64,000 nucleotides of DNA from Rhodomicrobium sp. Az07 (GCF_018619475.1 NZ_JAHFZG010000012.1:50441-114440), one strand, 5' to 3'. Positions 9,206 to 18,196 are shown, counted from the first letter of the stretch. Program-made: numbers and translations. Notes: generated from the sequence alone by a model not told the origin.

Positions 9206-10212
9206 GCCCACGCTCTCCGGGCTCGGTGAAGCACAAGCATGAAGGCCGGGATGCCAAGCAATTCGGTAATGATCCCGATCGGGATTTCGGCAGTGGTCAG
9301 CATCCGGGCGATGGCGTCTGCGAAAAGCAGGAACATCGCGCCGATCATGGCGCTGAGCGGCAACAACACGCTGTTCAGCGGTCCGACGACAAGGCGCGCG
9401 AAATGCGGAACGACGAGACCAACCCATCCGATCATGCCCACGAGTGACACCGAAAGCGCGGAAATGAGCGTCGCCATGGCTATGACCGCGTATCGCACGC
9501 GTGTGACGGGAACGCCGAGCGAGCGCGCTTCGTCGTCGCCCATTGAGAGAGCGTCGAGCGCGCGACCGCTCATTGTCAGGCCCACCACGCCGACGAGGAT
9601 CGGCACCGCCGCATAGCCGACTTCGTGCAGTTCCACCGACCCAAGGCTTCCCATCAGCCAATACACGATTGCCGGTAACTGGTTGTAGGGGTCGGCTGTG
9701 TACTTGACGATGGATAGCATCGCCGTGAACAGCGCGCCGCTGATGATGCCGCCGAGCACGAGCGCGATGGTCGAGCCGCGGCCGAGTAGGTTCGCGATGA
9801 CGACGCCAAAGCTCACTGCCGTCAGTGCCATCGCGAAGGCGAGCGACTGCACCAGCACCCAGTTACCAGAGATAAGCATGCCGAGTGCCGCCCCGAAACT
9901 TGCGCCTCCGAGCACGCCAAGCACACCCGGCGAAACGAGTGGATTGCGGAAGATTGCCTGAAACGCTGCGCCCGACGACGCGAGCGCCGCGCCGATCAAA
10001 AGGGCCGCCATGACACGCGGCAACCGGATTTCAACGATCAGATTATGAAGCAAGTCATAGCGGTCGGGCGGCATGGCATGCAATCCGACGCTGGCCAGGG
10101 CAAAGGCCCAGACATCTCCGATACCGATGGGATAGCGACCGATGGTCAGCGAAATGGCGGTGGCGAGCGTAAGCCCCACCGCCATCAATACGAAAGGCTT
10201 CTGTTTCACCAT
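9202..10212 (-). CDS. FecCD-family ABC transporter permease
   Basis: This 336-residue integral membrane protein has the hydrophobic pattern of the FecCD/BtuC family (about ten membrane segments). Family hallmarks include LPRVMAALLIGAALASSGAAFQAIFRNPLVSPGVLG in the N-terminal half (given here only in part by position, about residues 63-98) and GMIGWVGLVVPHFAR near residue 255, the part that contacts the ATPase. It would move the substrate handed over by the adjacent binding protein. In the same family, MolB of Haemophilus carries molybdate, so the family does not by itself specify an iron siderophore. Confidence 0.9.
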   Translation of the reverse strand: MVKQKPFVLMAVGLTLATAISLTIGRYPIGIGDVWAFALASVGLHAMPPDRYDLLHNLIVEIRLPRVMAALLIGAALASSGAAFQAIFRNPLVSPGVLGVLGGASFGAALGMLISGNWVLVQSLAFAMALTAVSFGVVIANLLGRGSTIALVLGGIISGALFTAMLSIVKYTADPYNQLPAIVYWLMGSLGSVELHEVGYAAVPILVGVVGLTMSGRALDALSMGDDEARSLGVPVTRVRYAVIAMATLISALSVSLVGMIGWVGLVVPHFARLVVGPLNSVLLPLSAMIGAMFLLFADAIARMLTTAEIPIGIITELLGIPAFMLVLHRARRAWA

Positions 10213-10216
10213 TGCG

Positions 10217-11275
10217 TCAGTTCAGGACAGCGTCGACGTCTGCCTCAGAAAGTTCGACGCCGATGAACAGCTTGTAGAACGCCTTGGTTTCGCTGCGCAG
10301 GTCGAATGGGTAGCGCTCGGGGTAGAACATGTTCGCCAGCCACTGGATGCCAAGCGCACGCATGAAGCTCGGCGGCCGGTCGAGCCAGTTGAACGGCTTG
10401 TTCGGAACCACGACGATGCGGCCATCCTTTACAGCCTTGACGTTGCGCCAGTTCGGGTTGTCCGCAACGGACGCCGCGAAAGCTCGGTCCTGCGACAGGA
10501 TCAATGCCGGCTGGTACCCGACGATCTGCTCAAGACTGACCCTTTCCATGCCCATATGCGTGGTCTGCTGACAGCGATGCACGATGTTGCCAGCGGCGAG
10601 GATGACCGGTTCCACATGGAAGGAAGTATCGCACTCGGTCGCGAGGCCATCCGGCGATTCCGCGTAATAGACCTTGATCCGCTGATCCTGAGGCACGGAA
10701 CCAACCGCAGCGGCGACGCGGCTCATCGCTCCGCTTATATAGGATGCAAGCTCATTCGCCCGCTCCTGCCGCCCGAGAAGCTCGCCGAGATATTTGAATG
10801 CGGCGGGGTAATCCTCAAGCTTGTCGACGTTGAGGAAAACAACGGGAAGACCGAGTTTGGCGAAACGCGCTTCGACGCGGCCCACATCGTTGGAGCTATT
10901 GGCCCAGGCGATGACGATGTCAGGCTTGAGCGCGAGGATTTCCTCGGGATTGACCTGACGTCCCATTCCGATCGTGCCGCCCAAGACCGGCAGGTTTGCC
11001 GTCTCTGGCCGCATTAAGCGCCGCTGTTCCGCAGTCATGTTGAGGTTCAGGCCAGCGACCGTGTCCGGCGCGATGGCATAAAGAACGTAGGTGGTCGGCG
11101 GCGTCGAACTGTAAATCTTCCGGATTTCGGCCGGGACGACGACCTTGCGGCCGATCATGTCGGTGATCTCGCGGGTCTTTGTCTCGGCGGCAAGGTTCCC
11201 GACTGACATGGCGGTAGCGAGCAGCACGGCGAGCAATATAAGAGCGGCGCGAGCCGCAAGGAGCGTTCTCATCAT
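10217..11275 (-). CDS. Periplasmic metal/metal-complex binding protein (FecB/BtuF/MolA class)
   Basis: The 352-residue protein has a clear signal peptide (MMRTLLAAR, a hydrophobic core, then cleavage around residue 30 near AAE) and the two-lobed TroA/BtuF layout. The opening ITDMIGRKVVVPAEIRKI and the segment NPEEILALKPDIVIAW are the classic strand-helix signatures of the N-terminal lobe. It would capture the substrate in the periplasm for the permease encoded four bases downstream. Ligand cannot be read from sequence; the ModE context suggests molybdate, tungstate or a chelate of them. Confidence 0.85.
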   Translation of the reverse strand: MMRTLLAARAALILLAVLLATAMSVGNLAAETKTREITDMIGRKVVVPAEIRKIYSSTPPTTYVLYAIAPDTVAGLNLNMTAEQRRLMRPETANLPVLGGTIGMGRQVNPEEILALKPDIVIAWANSSNDVGRVEARFAKLGLPVVFLNVDKLEDYPAAFKYLGELLGRQERANELASYISGAMSRVAAAVGSVPQDQRIKVYYAESPDGLATECDTSFHVEPVILAAGNIVHRCQQTTHMGMERVSLEQIVGYQPALILSQDRAFAASVADNPNWRNVKAVKDGRIVVVPNKPFNWLDRPPSFMRALGIQWLANMFYPERYPFDLRSETKAFYKLFIGVELSEADVDAVLN

Positions 11276-11285
11276 GGCTTCCCTG

Positions 11286-12260
11286 TCAGCTCGGCAGGCC
11301 GGGCTTGATGCGTTCAGCGTAGTCGTCGAGCGACGTCAGCCATTTCTGCGGGTCGAGAGATACCGGCTTCAGAAGCAGGCTGTGCATGCCGGTCAGCTCC
11401 TGAAGGCGGGCGATCTTGTCCTGCACTTCGCAGTAACTGCCGATCAGCGAGCGTTCGACGATCGTGTCTGTGTCGATCCCCGGCCCCTGCGGGTTCTGCG
11501 CCGCGAAGACGCCCCGCACGCGGTCGGCGAAGCGCGCGATGAATGGCAGCGCCTCTGCCACCGCTTCCTCGCGCGTCGGTGCGGCATAGTAGAAGCGCGC
11601 CACGGTCATCTTCGGATCCTTGTCGGGCGAGGCCTCGCGGTATGTTTCCACGATGCGCACGAGGCGCTCCAACGGGAACGGCGAGCCGCCCATCACGCTG
11701 TAGCCCCGCTCGGCGGCGAGCCTGATCGTCGCCTCGGTCGTCGTGGCCACGTAGATCGGGACCGGCTGCTGGATCGGGCGCGGGGCGAGCGACACGTCCT
11801 CGCAGGAATAATACTGCCCGGAGAAGGTGACGCTTTCCTCATAGAACAGGCGCTCGATCAGTTCGATGCTCTCCATCGTCATGTCGCGCGAGACGTTCGT
11901 GTCGACATGGAAATGCCGGTTCTGCGCCGGGAACGGACCGCCTTTCGCCACGCCGAAGTCGAACCGGCCACCGGACAGGATGTCGATGGTGGCCACGTCC
12001 TCCGCCACCTGGATCGGGTTGCGGAAGGCGAGCAGCACCGCCGCCGAGCCGATCCTTATCCGCGAGGTGACGCCCGCGAGATAGGCAAGCAGCGGCAGGA
12101 TGGATGGGCTCGCCGAGGCCGGGTTGAAGTGATGCTCCGCAACCCACGCCTCCTCGAAGCCAAGCGCCTCCGCCTTTTTTACAAGTGCGGTCTGGTCGTC
12201 GAAACAGCGCCGATAATCGCCCAGCGGGTTTTCATAGACGCAGAAGATGCCGGTTCGCAT
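11286..12260 (-). CDS. Luciferase-like (LLM class) flavin-dependent oxidoreductase
   Basis: This 324-residue TIM-barrel protein belongs to the bacterial luciferase/alkanesulfonate monooxygenase superfamily. The motif EEAWVAEHHF (about residues 36-45) and RIRIGSAAVLL followed by DILSGGRFDFGVAKGG are hallmarks of the flavin and substrate pocket. It lies seven bases after the TonB receptor gene and ten bases before the binding-protein gene, so it is co-transcribed with the transporter. Members of this family use FMNH2 or F420; which one and which substrate cannot be told. A role in processing an imported metal chelate or sulfonated ligand is possible but unproven. Confidence 0.88.
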   Translation of the reverse strand: MRTGIFCVYENPLGDYRRCFDDQTALVKKAEALGFEEAWVAEHHFNPASASPSILPLLAYLAGVTSRIRIGSAAVLLAFRNPIQVAEDVATIDILSGGRFDFGVAKGGPFPAQNRHFHVDTNVSRDMTMESIELIERLFYEESVTFSGQYYSCEDVSLAPRPIQQPVPIYVATTTEATIRLAAERGYSVMGGSPFPLERLVRIVETYREASPDKDPKMTVARFYYAAPTREEAVAEALPFIARFADRVRGVFAAQNPQGPGIDTDTIVERSLIGSYCEVQDKIARLQELTGMHSLLLKPVSLDPQKWLTSLDDYAERIKPGLPS

Positions 12261-12267
12261 GTCTGCC

Positions 12268-14406
12268 TCAATACTTCACGGAGAATTCGAGGCCGTAGGT
12301 CGCGCCGATGGCCTGATAACCACGGATGGTAGCGTATTCCTCGTCAGTGATGTTACGACCGAAGGCAGTGACCTTGGATTCGTAATCGCCGAAGCGGAAT
12401 TTCCGGCCGATATTCAGATCGACGACCGTGTAGTTACCGACATCGTAATAGACGCCAGCCACCGATTCCTTGAAGTTCGACTTGTAGGGCGAGACGTAAT
12501 TGGCGGAAATCGTGCCGAAATACGGTCCCCATTCCTCCGTCAGCGTGACATTGACGATATCGCGGGGCTTGATGCTGGCGTAGTAGATATTATCCGAGCT
12601 TTCGGCCACCGTCAGATGCGTCCATCCCGCCGAGTAGGTCAGCTTGCCCGGCCAGAACTCGGCCAAGAGCGTGCCCTTTACCGCAAGCTCGACGCCCGCG
12701 CGATGCGTGTCGCTCTCGCCCCAGATGGGGACCGAATAGCCGTTTACCGTTTTGTACTTGACCGGAACCTTCTCGTTTTCAACCTGCGTGTCGAAATAGG
12801 TCAACGTCGGGATGAAATATTCCGCCGCGCGAGCAGCGATGGCCAATTCCCACTTGTCCTGCTTTTCTGGAGACAACTCCACGCCATCCATGGCGATGTC
12901 GGAGACGCCCCCCTGTTCGGCATGGGAGTAGCGCCCCGACACCGTCACGTTCGGAATGACCACGAAGCTCGCTCCGGTGCTGTAGCTCGTGGCGAGTGGC
13001 AATTCTCGGTCGTGGAAATAGCTGAGTGACTTCAACCCGGAGGCCGTCGCTTCGGTGTAGAGTTCAATGCCCGTGTCGATGGTGTGATCGTCGACGCGCG
13101 CGCTGGCGTCGAGCGTCAGCCTGTCGTTGAAGAACTTCTGCTCCACATTGGCATACGCGCTGAGGGTCTCCTCCTCCCGCTCGTAGCCGGACCAGAACAT
13201 TTCACCGTAAGGCGAGTGCCAATGCACGTAATGCCCACCGACTTCAAGCATGGTCGTATCGAGCTTGATGCGGTGGCGCAGATTGACCGTTTCGGTCTGA
13301 TCGACCTCGTGATTTTTGGTGGTGGCCTTGCCCGAATAATAGGCCATCACGTTGTCTTGCGTGACCTCATTCATCGACACGGTCAGCAGCGTCGTGTTGG
13401 CGCCGTCCCAGGCAAGACGCGAATTCGAGGTGATGAACAGCGTGTTGATGGGATCGTAAGACCACTTCTGATCCGACAGGCTGGAGATGTCCGTGCGTTG
13501 AAAGCCAAACGCCGAATGATCCTTGTAGATCATCGTCTCCGTGAAGAAACCGCCGTAGCCGATGCCGAACTTTCCGAACCCCGTCTTGCCCTCTGCCCAC
13601 TTGTTCCAGTCGTCCGGGCCGTCCGTCGTGGCGTAGCCGCCGAAGCCTGCCATGTAACCCGTCCAGCCGTCGCGCTCAAAGGTCGTGCCGGCGAACGCAT
13701 TGGTTTTGTAGGTGCCGTATGTCGCCACCGAGGTCGAAACCTCGGCTTCGGTCTTTTCGGGGCGACGCGTGCGGATCACGATGAAGCCTGAGTTGAGCGC
13801 GCCAGACGCGGAGGCAAAATCCACGAGCGGCCCCAGCGTAAGCGCGCTCGCGTCTCGCACGATGTCCACCTGCTCGATCGCGGATACCGGCAGCGATTGC
13901 AGGATGCGGCCACCGACGAACGACGGGACATAAGCTCCGTCGATGACGTAGGCGAAGTTGCTATCGCCGCGGATGAAAAGGTTGAACGGACGCTTGCGTC
14001 CCTGATAGGTGGCCTGCACCCCGGTCGCATGGCTCAACAGGTCGAAGACGTTCTCTGGATGAAGGTTTTCGATGTCCTGCCGCGTGAAAGTCTGCGTGTG
14101 CGGCTGGCTCGAAGGTGCGACGCGATAGGGGTTGGTCACGCTTTCGGGGGCGAGGTCCGACTTGATGAAGGCGCCCACGGCGGTCCCGCTCGCGCCAGCG
14201 GTTGCCGACGTCCCCCCCGTACCGCCCTGTATGTCCCGCTGCGACGGAGACTTCTTGACCGGTTGAACGGTTTTCTTCTTCGGCTGCTGGACCGTGACCG
14301 GCGGCAGCATGCTGTGCTGCGGCGCCTCCTGCCTCGTCTCCTGCGCAAGCGCAGCTCCCGGAATCACGAGAAGAGCAGTCGCCATGAATGGATTGAACTT
14401 CGCCAT
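12268..14406 (-). CDS. TonB-dependent outer-membrane receptor
   Basis: This 712-residue protein has a signal peptide (cleavage near residue 22, ALA-QE), a Lys/Pro/Gln-rich and Gly/Thr-rich linker, a plug domain at about residues 95-215 (FTRQDIENLHPENVFDLLS, FNLFIRGDSNFAYVIDG, IEQVDIVRDASA) and a 22-strand-type barrel ending in an aromatic residue (SVKY). It would carry a scarce solute across the outer membrane using TonB energy. It is the first gene of the operon with the LLM enzyme and the FecCD-type ABC importer, and its upstream region carries a ModE-like operator. Substrate is inferred to be molybdenum-related, but an iron or other metal chelate is not excluded. Confidence 0.92.
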   Translation of the reverse strand: MAKFNPFMATALLVIPGAALAQETRQEAPQHSMLPPVTVQQPKKKTVQPVKKSPSQRDIQGGTGGTSATAGASGTAVGAFIKSDLAPESVTNPYRVAPSSQPHTQTFTRQDIENLHPENVFDLLSHATGVQATYQGRKRPFNLFIRGDSNFAYVIDGAYVPSFVGGRILQSLPVSAIEQVDIVRDASALTLGPLVDFASASGALNSGFIVIRTRRPEKTEAEVSTSVATYGTYKTNAFAGTTFERDGWTGYMAGFGGYATTDGPDDWNKWAEGKTGFGKFGIGYGGFFTETMIYKDHSAFGFQRTDISSLSDQKWSYDPINTLFITSNSRLAWDGANTTLLTVSMNEVTQDNVMAYYSGKATTKNHEVDQTETVNLRHRIKLDTTMLEVGGHYVHWHSPYGEMFWSGYEREEETLSAYANVEQKFFNDRLTLDASARVDDHTIDTGIELYTEATASGLKSLSYFHDRELPLATSYSTGASFVVIPNVTVSGRYSHAEQGGVSDIAMDGVELSPEKQDKWELAIAARAAEYFIPTLTYFDTQVENEKVPVKYKTVNGYSVPIWGESDTHRAGVELAVKGTLLAEFWPGKLTYSAGWTHLTVAESSDNIYYASIKPRDIVNVTLTEEWGPYFGTISANYVSPYKSNFKESVAGVYYDVGNYTVVDLNIGRKFRFGDYESKVTAFGRNITDEEYATIRGYQAIGATYGLEFSVKY

Positions 14407-14605
14407 ACGTCGTGGCCCCCACCACCCCCGCAGCGAAACGCAGCCGCGTGCTCATCAATGCGCTGCGAGCGCGGACGCTCGCCTGCGATGCTGGATTGAT
14501 CTGCCGATGGTGAGGATTTCAGTGGCGAAACACAGCTCGCCCGTTTGCAGCCTGCCCAAGCTGCACATTGCACGGTCTGCCCTGCGCCGGAAGCCCCACC
14601 CCCAG
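14407..14605 (-). other. Long leader of the TonB-receptor operon
   Basis: Roughly 200 bases separate the ModE-like operator from the receptor start codon. The minus strand contains a GCCACTG segment near 14530 reminiscent of one cobalamin-riboswitch motif, but the conserved B12 box does not follow, so no riboswitch is called. The leader has no open frame of note. Confidence 0.35.
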
Positions 14606-14630
14606 CGTTATGCAAATTTTCTACATAACG
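14606..14630. promoter_or_regulatory. ModE-like operator 1 (receptor side)
   Basis: A perfect inverted repeat CGTTATG-N11-CATAACG spans 25 bases. Half-sites of the CGxTAT type are those described for ModE. It is the operator nearer to the receptor operon and would allow repression of that operon when molybdate is plentiful. Binding is inferred from sequence and the adjacent modE gene. Confidence 0.7.
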
Positions 14631-14658
14631 ACGTTAAACGTATGCCGAGCGCCGCAGA

Positions 14659-14688
14659 TTGTGCAACCGTTATGGTGTCACATTATAT
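14659..14688 (+). promoter_or_regulatory. Sigma-70-type promoter of modE
   Basis: TTGTGC (14659-14664) and TTATAT (14683-14688) are separated by 18 bases and face modE. ModE-like operator 2 covers the spacer and the -10 element, which implies autoregulation. Confidence 0.5.
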
Positions 14689-14692
14689 AGCG
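14668..14692. promoter_or_regulatory. ModE-like operator 2 (modE side)
   Basis: CGTTATG-N11-TATAGCG spans 25 bases, the same geometry as operator 1, with one imperfect half (CGCTATA on the other strand). It starts 62 bases from operator 1 and overlaps the putative modE promoter. Confidence 0.65.
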
Positions 14693-14775
14693 CGGAAAAA
14701 AGTTTCCGCAGCTTGTCTCCAAGTTGACACACTCTCGTCTGTCACATGAGAATCGTTCCAGGCGACGAGGTGCTG

Positions 14776-15567
14776 ATGACAAGCAAAGATGTGGACGCAA
14801 CACTCTCGTTCCGCCGGGGCGGTCGTCTTCTCATTGGCCGAGATCGCATCATGCTCCTTGAAGCCGTAACCCGGCACGGAAGCATCTCGAAGGCCGCCGA
14901 CGCCGTTGGAACAAGCTATAAGACCGCCTGGGACGCAGTGAACGCCATCAATAATCTTCTACCCCATCCGGCCGTTTTGACGCGCGCTGGTGGCGACGGA
15001 GGTGGGGGAGCAGTGGTCACGGAAGAGGGTCGCAGGTTGATCGACGCGTTCCGTTCCATCGAACAAAAACTCGCCAAAATGTCGGCCGTCATCACAGAAG
15101 AAGGCATAACCGATTGCCAGGAGGCGCTCTTTTGGGGGCTCGGCGTCAAGATAAGCGCTCGCAACGCCTTCCGATGCACCGTCGTGCAGGTCAAGAAGGC
15201 TCCCGTCGACGTCGATGTCCTGCTGAAAATATCGGAACGAAGCGAAATCGTCGTGACGGTGACGAACCGGAGCGTGGCTGAATTGGGTCTTGAGCCTGGG
15301 CGAACGGCGATGGCCTTCATCAAAGCTTCGCTCGTGACGCTGCTTCCTGCCGATGCCTTGTGTGACAAGATTCGCAATGCTTTTCCGGGCACGATACTCG
15401 AACGGACCGATGGATCGGTCAATGCTGAGATCCTGGTCAATATCGGGGCGGGGAAGACGATCATCGCCGTGATCGGAAGGGACATCGCCGATAACATGGC
15501 GCTTCAAGGGGGCGTCCCGGTCGTTGCCCTGTTCAAGCCGTCGCATGTCATTCTCGCGACGGATTGA
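14776..15567 (+). CDS. modE: Molybdate-responsive transcriptional regulator ModE
   Basis: This protein of 263 residues matches ModE in size and layout. The N-terminal winged helix-turn-helix carries the diagnostic segment GTSYKTAWDAVNAIN and the glycine-rich wing GGDGGGGAVVTEEG; the C-terminal half holds two MOP/TOBE repeats (ISARNAFRCTVVQVK, then VNAEILVNIGAGKTIIAVI) that bind molybdate. In characterised bacteria Mo-bound ModE represses high-affinity molybdate uptake. I start at the ATG at 14776, preceded by GAGG; an ATG at 14746 has no ribosome site. It is divergent from the receptor operon, and both share an intergenic region with two ModE-like palindromes. Confidence 0.93.
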   Translation: MTSKDVDATLSFRRGGRLLIGRDRIMLLEAVTRHGSISKAADAVGTSYKTAWDAVNAINNLLPHPAVLTRAGGDGGGGAVVTEEGRRLIDAFRSIEQKLAKMSAVITEEGITDCQEALFWGLGVKISARNAFRCTVVQVKKAPVDVDVLLKISERSEIVVTVTNRSVAELGLEPGRTAMAFIKASLVTLLPADALCDKIRNAFPGTILERTDGSVNAEILVNIGAGKTIIAVIGRDIADNMALQGGVPVVALFKPSHVILATD

Positions 15568-15633
15568 CGAGCGTTTCCGCTGGGGCACGGCTTGCCTGAC
15601 GGATCAGGCGCAATGCGAATGGAAACTGGATTT

Positions 15634-15718
<85 letters not shown>

Positions 15719-16042
15719 ATGTCCGGCGCACCCTCGAAAGCTTCGCATCGGACAGACCGTGGAGAGTCTTCTATAGCGGCGTCCGCGACGTTTTCCAAGT
15801 GAGAGCCTTGCCAGCCACGAGCCATCTTGACGCCGTGACGGAAAGCCGACGCCGGGCGTATTTCAGTGTCGGCTCCCGGCCTGCCGACACGAAACAGGTG
15901 TTTCGCGCGCGACACGCAGCGCGCTTCGGCGTTTCCAGGCGCCCATCGCGAAGCGGAAATTCCATCTCATTTCCGGTTTACAAGTTGTCTGCCCGGTTCA
16001 ACGGCGCGATCATGGCAGCGTCCCAGCGAATCCGGCGAGCCC
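15719..16042. other. Gap between tRNA-Leu and cysK
   Basis: About 320 bases. The tRNA promoter (minus) and the cysK promoter (plus) must both lie here. The frame of cysK is open upstream of its ATG, but that part is not protein-like. No other element is seen. Confidence 0.4.
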
Positions 16043-17098
16043 ATGACTCACGCAAACGATACGTCCGCCCCGAAATCCTCTATCGTCGCAGCCATCGGCA
16101 ACACGCCGCTGATCCGCCTCAAGCGCGCCTCCGAGGAGACCGGCTGCGAAATCTACGGCAAGGCCGAATTCATGAATCCCGGCCAGTCGGTAAAGGACCG
16201 TGCTGCGCTCTTCATCGTGCAGGATGCGGTGAAACAGGGCACCCTGAAGCCGGGCGGCACGATCGTGGAAGGCACGGCGGGCAACACCGGTATCGGCCTC
16301 GCGCTCGTGGCGAACGCGCTCGGCTACAAGGCGGTGATCGTGATCCCCGAGACGCAGAGCCAGGAAAAGAAGGACACGCTCCGCCTGCTCGGCGCGACGC
16401 TCGTCGAGGTTCCGGCGGTCCCGTACAAGAACCCGAACAATTATGTGAAGTATTCGGCGCGGCTCGCACACAAGCTCGCGACGGAGCGGCCGGAAGGCGC
16501 GGTCTGGGCGAACCAGTTCGACAACATCGCGAATCGGCGCGCGCATATCGAGACGACGGCTGAGGAAATCTGGCGGCAGACTGCGGGCCGCGTGGACGGC
16601 TTCATCTGTTCGGTCGGCACCGGGGGCACGCTCGCGGGCGCGTCGCTCGGGCTGAAGGCGAAGCGCGCCGGAATTGTCGTCGCCGTCGCGGATCCGTTCG
16701 GCTCCGCGATCTACAGCCACTATGCCCACGGAAAGCTCGAATCTACGGGCTCATCGATAACCGAAGGCATCGGCCAGGGGCGCATCACCGCAAATCTCGC
16801 GGGCGCGGAGTTTGATCGCGCCTATCGGATTCCCGACGAGGAAGCGCTCGACGTTGTGTTTCGCCTTCTCAGCGAGGAAGGGCTTTGCGTCGGCAGCTCG
16901 TCAGGCGTCAACGTCGCGGGCGCGGTGCGGCTCGGACGCGATCTCGGCCCCGGCCACACCATCGTGACGGTGCTCTGTGATTACGGCACGCGCTACCAGT
17001 CGAAGCTGTTCAACCCGGAATCCCTGCGCGGCAAGGGGCTGCCCGTGCCGCCGTGGCTCGACGCGCCGCAGACGCTGCCGACTGTGTTCGAAGCCTGA
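16043..17098 (+). CDS. cysK: Cysteine synthase (O-acetylserine sulfhydrylase family)
   Basis: A 351-residue PLP enzyme that makes cysteine from O-acetylserine and sulfide. The PLP lysine is K51 in NPGQSVKDRA, the substrate loop reads EGTAGNTGIGLAL and the phosphate-binding loop is SVGTGGTLAG. The usual TSGN of CysK is TAGN here, a variant worth noting because the serine contacts substrate. Upstream in-frame sequence was rejected as coding; the chosen ATG gives the normal N-terminus (residues 14-25 IVAAIGNTPLIR). A sulfur-handling gene, sseA, follows. Confidence 0.9.
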   Translation: MTHANDTSAPKSSIVAAIGNTPLIRLKRASEETGCEIYGKAEFMNPGQSVKDRAALFIVQDAVKQGTLKPGGTIVEGTAGNTGIGLALVANALGYKAVIVIPETQSQEKKDTLRLLGATLVEVPAVPYKNPNNYVKYSARLAHKLATERPEGAVWANQFDNIANRRAHIETTAEEIWRQTAGRVDGFICSVGTGGTLAGASLGLKAKRAGIVVAVADPFGSAIYSHYAHGKLESTGSSITEGIGQGRITANLAGAEFDRAYRIPDEEALDVVFRLLSEEGLCVGSSSGVNVAGAVRLGRDLGPGHTIVTVLCDYGTRYQSKLFNPESLRGKGLPVPPWLDAPQTLPTVFEA

Positions 17099-17335
17099 CG
17101 CGTAAGCGAAGCGCTGACAGTTCGCGCCGCGCTCGGCGATGCTCCCTGTGCAGCCGGGGACGCTTCGCGCGTCGTAGCGAACGGCGCGCAGTTCAGGCGG
17201 GATCGCGAGCGGTTCGGATGGTCTTTTTGACGGCACGTTGTCGCTCCCGGTGGACCCGGCGCGCCTTCGACGCATTATCCATACCGTTCCGGGCGGACGC
17301 AGGTTAACTTATACAAAAGCGATTCAGGGGGAACG

Positions 17336-18196
17336 ATGACCGATTTTTCGTCCAAATGGCTGGTCGAGACGGACTGGCTTGAAGAGCGCCTCGGCGCGCC
17401 GGGCCTTGTCGTGGTCGACGCCGGCCTCACCATGCCCGCCGACGCGCGTCCGGCGCACGAAGTCTACAATGAGAAGCATATCCCCGGAGCGCTCTATTTC
17501 GACATCGACGCGCTGTCCGATACCAACTCGCCCTATCCGCACATGCTGGCCTCGCCGGAAAAGTTCGCGTCGCGCATGCGAAAGGCGGGCATCGGCGACG
17601 GCATGAAGATCGTCGTTTACGATTCGAAGGGCATGTTCAGCGCGCCGCGCGCCTGGTGGATGTTTCGCGTCATGGGCCACGAAGATGTCGTGGTGCTGAA
17701 CGGCGGGCTGAAAAAATGGCTCGCCGAAGGGCGCCCGGTTGAAGCGGGTGCGCCGACGCCGCGGTCGGAGCGGCATTTCACGGCCCGCAAGAACAGCGAA
17801 CTCGTGCGCGAAATCGATGACATGATCGCGACCGTTCATGCGGGCCGCGCGCAAATCGCCGATGCACGCTCGAAACCGCGTTTCGAAGGCTCCGAGGTTG
17901 AGCTTCGCCCTGTCGCGCGGCTCGGCCATATGCCCGGCGCGCGGAACGTGCCGTATGGTTCGCTGATTGCGCCGGACGGGACGTTGAAACCGGCGGCGGA
18001 CCTGCGCGCGGCGTTCGAGGCTGCGGGCATCCATCCGGAAAAACCGGTCATCACCACATGCGGATCTGGCGTGACGGCGTGCATTCTCGCGCTCGCGCTG
18101 GCCGTAACCGGCAACGAGCATGCGGCGGTTTACGACGGTTCATGGGCGGAATGGAGCGAGGTGCCGGAAGCGCCGGTTACGACAGGGCCAGCCTGA
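17336..18196 (+). CDS. sseA: 3-mercaptopyruvate/thiosulfate sulfurtransferase
   Basis: A 286-residue two-domain rhodanese. The N-terminal inactive domain is followed by the catalytic domain with C242 in the loop CGSGVTA; CG(S/T)GVT is the signature of mercaptopyruvate sulfurtransferases rather than plain thiosulfate rhodaneses. It moves sulfur from 3-mercaptopyruvate to thiol acceptors or cyanide. It lies about 240 bases after cysK in the same direction, a plausible functional pair in cysteine and sulfur metabolism, though the gap argues for its own promoter. Confidence 0.9.
   Translation: MTDFSSKWLVETDWLEERLGAPGLVVVDAGLTMPADARPAHEVYNEKHIPGALYFDIDALSDTNSPYPHMLASPEKFASRMRKAGIGDGMKIVVYDSKGMFSAPRAWWMFRVMGHEDVVVLNGGLKKWLAEGRPVEAGAPTPRSERHFTARKNSELVREIDDMIATVHAGRAQIADARSKPRFEGSEVELRPVARLGHMPGARNVPYGSLIAPDGTLKPAADLRAAFEAAGIHPEKPVITTCGSGVTACILALALAVTGNEHAAVYDGSWAEWSEVPEAPVTTGPA

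Noticed and set aside
14520..14545. GCCACTG in the receptor leader, as in cobalamin riboswitches
   Set aside because: The conserved B12 box and the other core segments are missing downstream, and the regulator next door is ModE.
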